Part shown: positions 1 through 9,985 of the stretch, one piece after another
Numbering within the stretch: position 1 is the first letter of the stretch
How the letters are laid out: every line of letters starts with the position of its first letter
The notes under the pieces: model-generated
Database searches by the model: none
The model's input: only the letters and a program-made list of their open reading frames with translations
Told to the model about the DNA's origin: nothing
Made by a program: the position numbers and the translations under genes
Assembly: GCF_029168945.1 (NCBI RefSeq)
Contig: NC_083601.1
Span: 75,195,595-75,259,594, forward strand
DNA length: 64,000 nt
Source of the DNA: Cannabis sativa
Taxonomy: Eukaryota > Streptophyta > Magnoliopsida > Rosales > Cannabaceae
Reading direction: 5' to 3'

Positions 1-777
1 TGGATATCAATATATAAATTTCTTCACATGAGAAAGCTCAAACCCTCTCAATTGTCTCACCTATAATCAATAGGTATACATGTTATATTTTTCTTCTTTT
101 GCCATGATGATGGATTTTTTCTCCGATTATTGGTATTGATCCAGATCAAAATCAGTTAAGAAAACAAAAACAATTTGATAATCTGAGTAAGACTTTTCTT
201 TTGATTAAGGTGGCATAGATGGCTACAGGGATTTGGTTTCTCGTAGCTCTATCGTTGTATGAAACCAAAACGACAATGATGGCTTCTGGGGATACTCGGG
301 GATGTTACCTTAATGATTTTCGTGGAATTAGGTTTGTGATCATAAGTTTTTAATTTTTTACCGGAATTAAATTTATAGTTAGATAATCACTTTTAATATA
401 TAAAGATATGAAAAATTGTTTTTTAAAAGGAGAATTACCTCGTATACTATTTTTTTAACTTTTTTTTCAAATTTACGGTTTGGATTTCTAAAGTAGTTGC
501 AGCGCTAGTTGCAATATGAGTTTCTATTTTTTGTTACAATTTAGGTTGCAGAACGCTAGTTGCAATAGGAGTTTCTATATAGAATTTCGTAAAAATACAA
601 AAAAAAAATGTTTTGAAATGTAAAAATGAAAAAGCACTACCTATAAGTAAAATATATGTGGAAAGAATTATTGTTTTTTTTTTAGAAAACAAAACTAAAA
701 ATAATTTAATTGTAAGTAATTGTTATTTTTTGTAATAATGAATAATAAGAATGTGAATCAAAATTAGTCTATTAAAA
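1..777. other. AT-rich intergenic DNA, no gene seen
   Basis: No coding frame, RNA gene or element end could be supported here. The only local structure is a short imperfect direct repeat of about 33 bases at 496-527 and 545-578, sharing the core CGCTAGTTGCAATA and a following GAGTTTCTAT. Confidence 0.6.
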
Positions 778-1380
778 TTAGGGTTGTTTATATAAATTAA
801 AAAACCGTGGTTTAAATCCGGACCACGATGAAAATTCGAACCACTGCCGTAATTGGGGAAACCGTTTTTGGTGGTTTGGTCAATCCGGACCGTTTACGGC
901 GTAATGGTTCAGTTGCGGTTCGTAATAAATAGTTAACGGTTAAACCGGATTAGACCGTTTATAATAAATAATTAATTTTATATATATTTTATATATAACT
1001 ATATGTATAATTTTGAACTTTTTTGTGTGTCAAGTTTTTTATTGCATGAATTTTAAATTTTTATGTTATGTTTGACCTTTGGTAATATTTTATATCATTA
1101 TTTATATGCTATAGATCTATTACTTATCATGTTAAATATATATTTTGAAAAATAAAATTAAAAACTTAGTAAAAATAGTACAATTATTTAAAAAAAAATA
1201 AGAATAATATAAATTTCACTTAAACTGTGGTTTCGAACCAAACCAAATCGTTCTTAATGGTTTGGTTTGAGAAATTCATTGGTCTAGTTTGGTTTCTAAT
1301 ATTCAAAATACTGTTATAATGGTTTGGCTCAAAAACTATGAAAAATTCGGACCAAATCAATCTGTGAATACTCCTAATTA
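778..1380. mobile_element. Candidate MITE or other small inverted-repeat DNA element
   Basis: The stretch is bounded by imperfect inverted ends: TTAGGGTTGTTTA at 778-790 and the reverse complement of AATTAGGAGTATTCA at about 1366-1380. Both ends lead into CCG/CGGACC motifs. The interior repeats GGTTTGGTT, GAACCAAACC and CCGGACC motifs on both strands and has no coding frame. Such ends are typical of short non-autonomous plant DNA elements. The target duplication is not clear, so the exact limits and superfamily are uncertain. Confidence 0.4.
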
Positions 1381-1677
1381 GAATAATTGTTTAAAATTTT
1401 TATAATGATCCAAATTTTGTGGTATTACTAATATACAATACAATATCTTATAAAGTGTATTCTACATGTCAATTTTTTTTAATTTATGTCCTCACATATA
1501 CTCATCCATATTTTTCTACTATCCATATTAACTGTGTTAAAAAAAAAAGATAATTTATGTGGCAATCTCCTTTAAAATGATAATGGTGGACACCTTATAA
1601 ATAAGTGACAGGTAAGGCTTATGAAATATGGTAGTTTTTCTACTATTCTATTTTGTGATTAATTTTTTACAAGATTT
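1381..1677. other. AT-rich spacer, nothing identified
   Basis: AT-rich sequence between the candidate MITE and the putative LTR of Copia-0. No gene or repeat boundary was recognised. Confidence 0.5.
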
Positions 1678-1839
1678 TGTTGTGAAGAAATGATTTTTTC
1701 TTATTTTATTCAATGAAAAAGGGATACAATTTATAGGACTTTGGAACTAAAAATAGAATATACTAATTGATTACAATTGATTTAGAAATTACTAATTGAT
1801 TTGTAGAAATCACTAATTGATTTGTAGAATATTTCAACA
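1678..1839 (-). repeat. Putative short 3' LTR of Copia-0 with adjacent polypurine tract
   Basis: On the minus strand the pol reading frame ends at 1847. A polypurine tract (TTGAGGGGGAG, 1840-1850) follows, and then TGTTGAAATATTC, a normal LTR start. A possible TG...CA unit ends at 1678 (minus ...TTCACAACA), giving about 160 bp. It contains three diverged copies of an AATCAATTAGT motif. The partner 5' LTR is not in the window, so the outer limit is a guess based on the CA terminus. Confidence 0.45.
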
Positions 1840-1846
1840 CTCCCCC

Positions 1847-3419
1847 TCAAGTTGGTGCATATATGTCTATCATGCCCAACTTGTTCACAAATTTTGAAAA
1901 TATGCGAACTGAGACTGCTTTGGTGAGAATATCTGCTAGTTGATCTTCTGATCGAATTTCCTGTAGCTCTAGACTTTTCTCCTCTAATTTTTCTTTGATA
2001 AAAAATCGATCAATCTCAACATGTTTTGTTCGATCATGATGAACCGGATTATAGGCCATATCACGAGCGGACTTGTTATCACAGTATAACCGAATAGGTG
2101 TAATTGTAGCATAGCCTAAATTCTGAAGGAGTAATTTCAACCACAATCCTTCACAAACACCAAGGGCTAGTCCTCATAGTTCAGCTTCACCACTCGATCG
2201 AGCAACCACACTTTGTTTCTTGCTCCTCCAAGACACAAGATTCCCACCCACAAAGGTAAAATACCCAGAAGTAGAACGCATGTCATTTTTATCGCCAGCC
2301 CAGTCAGCATCTGTGTACACATCGATGGTTTGTTCTTCTGTCTTTCTAGAGAACAAAATTCCTTTCCCAGGGGCTAACTTCAAGTATCTCAAAATTCGTG
2401 TGACTGCATCCATATGCTGCTTACCTGGGTTGTGCATAAATTGGCTGAAAATGCTCAAAGCATAAGCAAGATCTGGTCTTGTATGGGCTAAGTACATTAG
2501 TCTGCCAACAAGTCTTTGGTATCTCTCTTTATCAACGGGAACTTGATCATCTTCCATTCGTAATTTTAATCCTTCTTCAATTGGCGTATTTATTGGTTGA
2601 CATGCAGACATCCCTATCTCCTTCAAGAGATCTAAAGCATATTTTCTTTGGGACAAGAAAATACCTCTTTTAGATCGAGATACTTCTATTCCCAAGAAGT
2701 ATTTCAATGGGCCTAAATCTTTCATTTCAAATTCTCTCGACAAGTAATTTTGAAGAGCCTTTCTTTCAACTGGATCATTTCCTGTTACTACCATGTCATC
2801 GACATAGATAATAAGTGCAGTTAATTTGCCGTCTTGCTTCTTCAAGAACAAAGTATGGTCTGAATTGCATGGGTGATAACCAAATGCAACCATAGACTTT
2901 GTGAATCTTCCAAACCAAGCCCTGGGAGATTGCTTCAAACCATACAACGATTTCTTCAATCTGCAAACTTTTAGGCTTTGCATCTAACACCATGCATCCT
3001 GGGGGAAGATCCATGTAGACTTCTTCAGTGAGTTCTCCATGTAAAAATGCATTTTTTACGTCAAACTGTTGTAGAGGCCACCCAAAATTAGCAGCTAAGG
3101 ATAATAAGACCCGAACGGTGTTCATTTTTGCAACAGGTGCAAATGTCTCTGTGTAGTCAATTCCATAAGTTTGAGTATACCCTTTTGCCACCAATCTTGC
3201 TTTAAAACGTTCAATTGTACCATCAGCTTTGTATTTCACCGAAAATATCCATCAACATCCAACAATTTTCTTTCCTGTAGGACGATCCACAATCTCCCAT
3301 GTTTGATTCTTCTGTAAGGATGCCATCTCTTCATTAATTGCAGCGTTCCATCTTGGATCAGTTAAAGCTTCCTGCACACTGTTAGGAATAGATACATTAG
3401 ATAATTGATATACAAATGA
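1847..3419 (-). pseudogene. Copia-0 reverse transcriptase-RNase H, broken
   Basis: In coding order from 3419 down, the frame carries the Copia reverse-transcriptase start ([28 protein letters not shown]), the YVDDMVV catalytic motif, and then RNase H (DADWAGD, SSGEAE, KHVEIDRFFI). It ends at 1847 after the usual LADILTK motif. Breaks: a TGA just upstream of the RT region near 3260, where CGA (Arg) is expected; a frameshift near 2970 between the PPG and [13 protein letters not shown] motifs; and a TGA at 2174 inside RNase H after GEAEL, again where CGA fits. A TAG at 3420-3422 separates this part from the upstream linker. It cannot make a functional enzyme. Confidence 0.9.
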
Positions 3420-3860
3420 CTAATTTGATTTTGACAATTGATGTGTAGACACATAATGGTTCATGGGATATCTTACTTTACTAGACAGTTCAGGTTCATA
3501 TGTTGGTTTTGGAATACCTCTTGTGAGACGGTGTGGTAATTGTCTTTTAGATGACTCAGGAATATCCTCAACTAACGATTGGTTTGGTATATTAATCAAG
3601 AGATCCTGCAACTCTACATCTGAAGTTTTTTGTTGATCTGAATTACCCCTCATATCCAAGCATTCATCACTAGAATCTAATTCATTTAGTTCTATGTTTT
3701 CATGCAAGGTGTCACCACTTGTATCCAATTCTACACTTTCATCAGATTTTTTTTCCATATCAAGCCTTACCTCTTCTGCATCTGTCACAAGGTTGTATTC
3801 AAAAGTTTGAATTTCTTCAAGATACTTCCCTTGAAATTCAACCTCAGAGTAATACATTAC
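3420..3860 (-). pseudogene. Copia-0 linker between integrase and reverse transcriptase
   Basis: An acidic, low-complexity stretch on the minus strand (many Glu, Asp and Ser; MYYSEVEFQG at the start, YPMNHYVSTH near the end), typical of the poorly conserved spacer between Copia integrase and RT. It runs directly into the end of the inserted MITE at 3861, so part of the open frame upstream of MYYSEV is MITE sequence, not retrotransposon. A TAG at 3420-3422 interrupts the path into RT. Confidence 0.75.
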
Positions 3861-4348
3861 GGTAGCGTTTGGTAACACTTTTTTAATCAGTTTTCTGTTT
3901 TTAAAAGTAGAAAAGTGAAAATATTTTTTAAAAACATGTTCTATAAAACTGTTTTTACTTTTCAATTTTATAATTAGAAATCAAAATTTTAAAAACAAAA
4001 AGAATCACTTTCAATATTTTTTTAAACAGTTTTTTTTCTTAATTAATCTTTTAGATTAGGACCAGACCCGGACCCAAATCCCCTCCCTACGGCCCTGGCG
4101 TTAAACCCGACTTTTGACTTGAACCCGAATTCGACCCCGGACCTAGACCCGACTTAAATAAAATCAAAAAATAAAAATAAAAATAAACTTTATAGAACAC
4201 ACTTTTGTTTTCTGTTTTTAAAATTGAAAAACAAAAGTGGTTACAGAACGCATTTTTGTTTTTCAAAAACAAATTTTTTAAAAACAAAAATTTTACTTTC
4301 ATTTTGTGATTAAAAAATTAAAAAACAAAAGTGTTACCAAACGGCACC
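3861..4348. mobile_element. 488-bp MITE inserted in Copia-0 pol
   Basis: The ends are inverted repeats: GGTAGCGTTTGGTAACACTT at 3861 and the complement of GGTGCCGTTTGGTAACACTT ending at 4348. They are flanked by the 3-bp direct repeat TAC (3858-3860 and 4349-4351). Excising it with one TAC restores the Copia-0 reading frame, which confirms the limits. The outer parts are long AT-rich inverted arms. The centre (about 4055-4155) is GC-richer with repeated GACCCG-type units. No transposase is encoded. The 3-bp duplication would suit Harbinger-like or CACTA-like elements, but the superfamily is not certain. Confidence 0.85.
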
Positions 4349-4354
4349 TACATC

Positions 4355-6243
4355 TGTTGGAAATTATTTTACCAGGATCTTAGATCTACTCAAAAGTATG
4401 TTGTTTAACACCCTAAATATGAACTTTCTAAAACGATGAAATAAACACATATAAAGTTTAGGAAACCTTACATTGGGTGCAGCGGAATTAAATAACTCCT
4501 TCCGTTCAGATCTCTAACCCTTGTATCATTTCTGTCGCAGAGTATTATCAAGATTTGAATCTGGATATCTTTCTCTGAATCTTTGATGCTGAAACTCCTT
4601 TTGCTGAAGATCTTTCTTCACGATCTTCCTCACTATGATTGAGGTATTACTTGTTGTGTGTGGGCACTACTCTAATCACTAAGGGTTTCGAAATATGAAG
4701 GAAGAAGAGAGAGAGAGAGAGTGGTGGCCAAAGATAGAGAGAGAGGCTCAGGTTTTTTTGAATGAGAAGTGTAATTTTCCTAAAGCTTTCACTACCTATT
4801 TATAGCATTCAACTAGGGTTAGGTTTGAATTATTTGGCATTAAAATAATGAAAATATCAGAGGTAAAACCCTATAAAAGTGGCCGGCCATGGCTTATTGG
4901 ATTTGGGCCTCACTTTTTGCAATTTTGCAGTTTTATCACTTTTGCATCTGATTTTCTCAAAAACGCGAATTTTATAAATCAGCCATTTAAATGCCAATTC
5001 TAACTATTTAATAACTATAAATAATTATTAAATAATATTGTCATTTATCATATTTATTAATTGAACCATACAAAGTATCATAATTAACAAATATGCCCCT
5101 AACAACTCTTTCTTTACAATTTCGCCCTTACTTAGTGAAAAATTCACAAATAGACATAGTCTAACTTGAGAATTATAATTGATTAATCAAAACCAATTAC
5201 ATGAGTCTTACAAGCAATATTATCTCAACTAGTGTGGGGACCATGGGTCTATATAACCGAGCTTCCAATAAGTAGATCAAGAATTTATTACTAAAATTCA
5301 CTAACTTATTAATTCTTCGTTGAATCCACGCATAGAACTTAGAATTGCACTCTCAGTATATAGAATGCTCTATATGTTCCACCATATAGTTACATCATTA
5401 GTTATCTATTGTTATAATCCTAATTTGATCAATGATCCTCTATATGAATGATCTACACTGTAAAGGGATTAGATTACCATTACACCCTACTATGTATTTT
5501 ATCCTTAAAACACTTGACCCCGTATAAATGATATTTCAGCTTATGTGAAAGGAGTACTCCACCATTTATGTTCGTTTGGTCAAGCTCGAAGGAGATTATC
5601 CTTTGCTTACTATTCGCCAGATAGAAGTTATAGATTCCATGTTTATGTTAGCGCTCTCACTCAATTGCACTACCGTGTTCCCAAAATGTACGTATCACCC
5701 TGACCTAAAAGTAGGCTTAACTAACAAATCAAAGAACACGAATAGCCTCCTGAGATTGAGCCTAATCATAACAGGATTAAGAACATTTGATATAGGATCA
5801 ACTAGGCGATATTGACTTGAATAGATTTTACGGTAAGTTTAATAAATCTAAGTCAAAGTTCAATATCGATCCCTTCCGATGCATACTCCATGCATCCAAC
5901 CTGAGCTTTACTTTAACCAATGTTCTGGAAAGAACATAGCATTTCTCCAAGTGCAAGTAAACTCTTGTTGTAGATTATCATATCAGTAAAACCCTGTGTC
6001 TGGTAAATCTAGGAAACTTTATTCACATAGTCATGTTTACTTTCCAAAGTGATGACAACACAATAAACAGGATCAAGTATGTGAAAAGGGTTTCAGATGA
6101 ATTTATAAATCAAATAGACAAGCAATTGATAAAGTGAACCAAAACATACATGAATGAATGAAAAATACTTATGTTTCTTTATTGATGTTAAATAAAATAG
6201 ATTACATTGAAATGGAGTTTTATTTAGGGCAGAAAACCCAACA
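4355..6243 (-). repeat. 3' LTR of Copia-A
   Basis: 1889 bp, equal in length to the partner LTR at 12849. In element orientation it begins at 6243 (TGTTGGGTTTTCTGCCC) and ends at 4355 (TTCCAACA). The polypurine tract (minus-strand GCAAGTGGGAGTT, 6244-6256) abuts it. It contains a (GA)n tract near 4706-4745 and a canonical TATA box. Its antisense strand holds a 79-codon open frame (5576-5815) that recurs in sister LTRs. Confidence 0.95.
4796..4805 (-). promoter_or_regulatory. TATA box of Copia-A LTR
   Basis: CTATAAATAG on the minus strand matches the plant TATA consensus. It is kept in the sister LTRs at 13290-13299 (minus), 26379-26388 (plus) and 31115-31124 (plus), each followed by AGTGA and a (GA)-rich leader. 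It is the likely core promoter for the element transcript. Confidence 0.7.
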
Positions 6244-6272
6244 AACTCCCACTTGCACTAATATAAAACTAA

Positions 6273-8203
6273 TCAGTACATATCAATTAATCCTAAATTC
6301 TGACGATACTTTTCAAATGCTGTCACGGGCAAGACTTTGGTAAATGGATCAGCTAGGTTGTCCTCTGTGTCAACTTTCTCAACTAGTACATCCCCTCTTG
6401 CCACGTATTCTCTGATAATGTGATACTTCCTTTCAATGTGTTTGCTTCTCTTGTGGCTTCGAGGTTCTTTACTGTTTGCTATTGTTCCATTGTTATCACA
6501 AAGTAGGACCAGAGGCTTTTCCATTCCAGGAACGACACCTATACTGGTGAAGAGCTTTGTTAGCCAGACAAGTTCTTTAGCAGCTTCGACTGTAGCTATG
6601 TATTCAGCTTCCATAGTCGAGTCAGATATCGCGGTTTGTTTTGCACTTCTCCAAACCACTGCTCCACCCCCAAGAGTAAACACCATCCCATATGTAGATT
6701 TCCTGTCTTCAAGACTTGCCTGGAAATCTGAATCAGTGTAGCCTATGGGATTTAAAGCACCACCCTTGTAGACTAACACAAGATTCCTTGTACTCTTTAA
6801 GTATTTAAGAATATACTTAACTGCATTCCAATGTTCATGTCCTGGATTAGACTGATACCTGCTCACGATTCCAACTGCATAGCAGATGTCAAGTCTAGTG
6901 CATAACATTGCATACATTAGACTTCCAACTGCAGAAGCATAGGGAATTTTTGCCATGTCCTCTATCTCTTGAGGATCAGTCGGAGACTGTTCCTTAGATT
7001 GAAGAATACCATATCTAGAAGGCATGTTTGCCCCATTGGTGTTATTCATGGAGAATCTCTCTAAAACTTTATCAATGTAGGTTGTTTGAGAGAAAGCAAG
7101 AGATCTGTTCTTCCGGTTTCTGATAATCTGAATACCAAGAACATAGGCTGCTTCACCCAAATCTTTCATATCGAATTGAGTGTCGAGCCATTCCTTGATG
7201 TGAGTCATTTCCTTGACATTTTTCCAATAATCAAAATGTCATCAACATAAAGGATTAGGAGTACTACTACTTGGTCTTCCTTGAGTTGGTAAACACAAGG
7301 TTCATCTTCATTCTGAAGAAAGTCGTAGGTCTTGATGATTTCATCAAACCTTTTGTTCCATGAGCGAGAAGCTTGCTTAAGTCCATAGATAGACCTATTT
7401 AATTTGCAAACTTTATTTTCCTGCCCAGGAAGGACATAGCCTTCTAGTTGCTCCATATAGATGGTTTCTTCAAGTACCCCATTAAGGAAGGCAGTCTTGA
7501 CATCCATTTGCCAGATTTCGTAATCGAAAGCAGCGGCTATGGAGAGAAGAATTCGGATGGATTTGAGCATGGCAATAGGACTAAAAGTTTCCTCATAGTC
7601 CACACCTTCTCTTGGGGTATAACCCTTGGCTACAAGTCTAGCTTTAAAAGTTTTGACTTCGCCTCCAGCTCCTCTTTTCTTCTTGTAAACCCACTTGCAT
7701 CCTATCGGATGATAGTCGTCAGGTGCGTCTACATATTCCCAGACTTTGTTCTTTTTCATGGAATCCATTTCTGAATCCATGCCTGCTGACCATCGTTTCC
7801 GTTGCGGACTAGCCATTGCCTGTTTATAGGTTAATGGATCGTCATCAATACCGTCACCTACGACCATATTGATTTCACCATCCAAGCCATAACGAGCTGG
7901 TTTTGTTGAAACCCTTCCACTACGACGAGTTGCGGTGATCTTCTGAACAGATGCTTTAGTAGTAGATTTCTCAGTTGGTTCGACTGAGGGAGTGGGATTG
8001 TCTTCTTCACGAGTGGAAGAGGACGGAACATTGGAAGGACTTATATCTGAAAGCAATTCCTCTAGAAAAATTTTACTTTTCGGTTTGTTGTCTTTAATAT
8101 AGTTCTCTTCAAGGAAAGTAGCATTTGTAGAAACAAACACTTTGTTATCCTTGTGACTATAAAATAGTCTACTCCTAGTCTCTTTAGAATTTCTGACAAA
8201 CAT
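6273..8203 (-). pseudogene. Copia-A reverse transcriptase and RNase H, frameshifted
   Basis: From 8203 down the frame covers the acidic linker and then reverse transcriptase ([46 protein letters not shown]). It stops at 7205, just after IIGK. The next frame (7208-6273) continues RT (HIKEWLDTQFDMKDLG, ASAVGSLMYAMLCTRLDICYA) and RNase H (YTDSDFQASLEDRKS, MEAEYIA, CDNNGTIANS, LADPFTK). The two parts are in different frames, so a single small indel near 7205 breaks the enzyme. The final residues (GLIDMY) and stop fall 30 bp from the LTR, as normal for the family. Otherwise the sequence is well preserved. Confidence 0.92.
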
Positions 8204-8218
8204 GCGTACTTCGGTACG

Positions 8219-9985
8219 TTATTCAAGTTTTCCTTCTTTCTTCCTTAAGACATGAGCAGGGCACCCCCAAATTCTGTAGTGGCGTAAACTACGTGTACGA
8301 CCATTCCAAAGTTTGACGGGTGTCTTAGAGACTGCTTTAGATGGAACAACATTTAAAATGTCATTTTCCATCTGAATAGCATATCCCCAGAAGGACGTAG
8401 ACAGAGTTGAATAACTCAGCATAGACCTAACCATTTCCAAAAGAGTGCGATTTCTTCTTTCTGCAACTCCATTTTGTTGTGGAGTGCTTGGGGAAGTGTA
8501 TTGGGATTCAATTCCAAGTTCAATTAAATGATCTTTGAACTGCATATCCATATATTCTCCACCCCTATCAGTTTGCAAGATCTTTAATGATTTACCTAAT
8601 TGGTTTTGAGCCAAAGCATGAAACTCCTGAAACTTTTCAAACGTTTCAGATTTCTTTTGCATTAGGTAAGGAAAACTATATCTAGAGTAATCGTCAATGA
8701 AAGTGACAAAATACTCATAACCACCACGAGCTTTAACATTCAAAGGTCCGCAGACATCGGAATGCACTAACCCTAGTTGGATTTTGGCACGCTCTCCTTT
8801 TGCAGAGAAAGAACGTTTAGTCATTTTTCCTTCTAGGCAGGACTCGCATACTAGCAGTTCACCTAAGACGACATTTTTCAATGGACCGCCTTTGGTTAGC
8901 CTATTGAGTCTATCAAAGCCTATATGACCTAAACGTAAATGCCATAGATAAGTTTGATCATCATTATCAATCTCTTTTCTTTTGATGTTTCTAGGTTTAG
9001 CTACATTGAAAAGTTCACTATTTAGTGAGATTTGTGTATTCGGTCTTAAAACATAAAGCCCTTGTTCCATGGTAGCAACACATATTTGAAATCCATTACG
9101 AGAAATTGAACAATTTGTACTCGAAAAATTCAATAAATAAGATTGTGTTTGCAAACATGAGACACTAATCAAGTTTCTACTAAAGTTTTGAATAAATAAA
9201 ATATTTTCTAAAATTAAAAATCTTTGTTGAAACTTGATGCGGGCTTTTCCTCTAGCTTTGACCGATACTAACTCGCCATTGCCAACTTTAAGCTTTAACT
9301 CTCCTGGAAGCAGATTTTCCCAAGTTTTAAGCAACTGCAGTGAAGAATATACATGGTTAGTAGACCCAGAATCAACAATCCAGACAGATTTGTCATTCTC
9401 TAAAACACATGATTCAAAGACAAAAGCATTACCTTCGTTTGAATTGTTTAGAAGCATGGGACATCGTTCTTCTTGATGTCCCTTTTCATTACAATTCAAA
9501 CATAGAAGATTATGTCTGATAATTGTACTTGAAGAAGCAGCTTTGATAGATCCTTCATACCTAGTCATTTTCCTCTGATTATGAATTGCAAACCCAGGGG
9601 AACCCATTGCAATCAGATTCCGTTCATGGGCTCGTAATTCTGCTTCGAGCTTGTCCATGTCAGAAGAGCTGAAATTGTTGATCATATAAGAAATAACAAA
9701 TTCATTATACTCCGGAGGAAGACTATTAAGGATGCGTTGGACCCATTGTTCTCTTGATAAATCAATCCCTAGTAGATTTGCCTTTTGGAACTTCAGATTC
9801 ATCATCAACAGGTGCAAGTTTATGCAACTACCAAGATGCATTTTCACACTATAGAGTTCTTTTGCTAAGATATTAACTAGGAGAGGATCGGGGTGAGGGT
9901 AATTCATAATGACACTACAACACATCAATAAAAAAGAAGTAAGGTTTTGGTTCATAAATTCATACACATGTTCAGAAAATAACAA
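8219..9985 (-). pseudogene. Copia-A gag, protease and integrase
   Basis: In order: gag C-terminal part (WVQRILNSLPPEY..., about residues 80-170); CCHC zinc knuckle CLNCNEKGHQEERC; aspartic protease with DSGSTNHV; GAG-pre-integrase finger (HLRLGH ... CESC); and the integrase core with SDVCGP, TDRGGEY and NGVAERRNR as the D, D and E motifs. The frame ends with TAA at 8219 after EGKLE; the following codons are in the same frame as the RT part starting at 8203. One nonsense codon therefore truncates the polyprotein. The N-terminal half of gag is short or unrecognisable, and no convincing ATG context was found upstream of about 9950. Confidence 0.9.
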
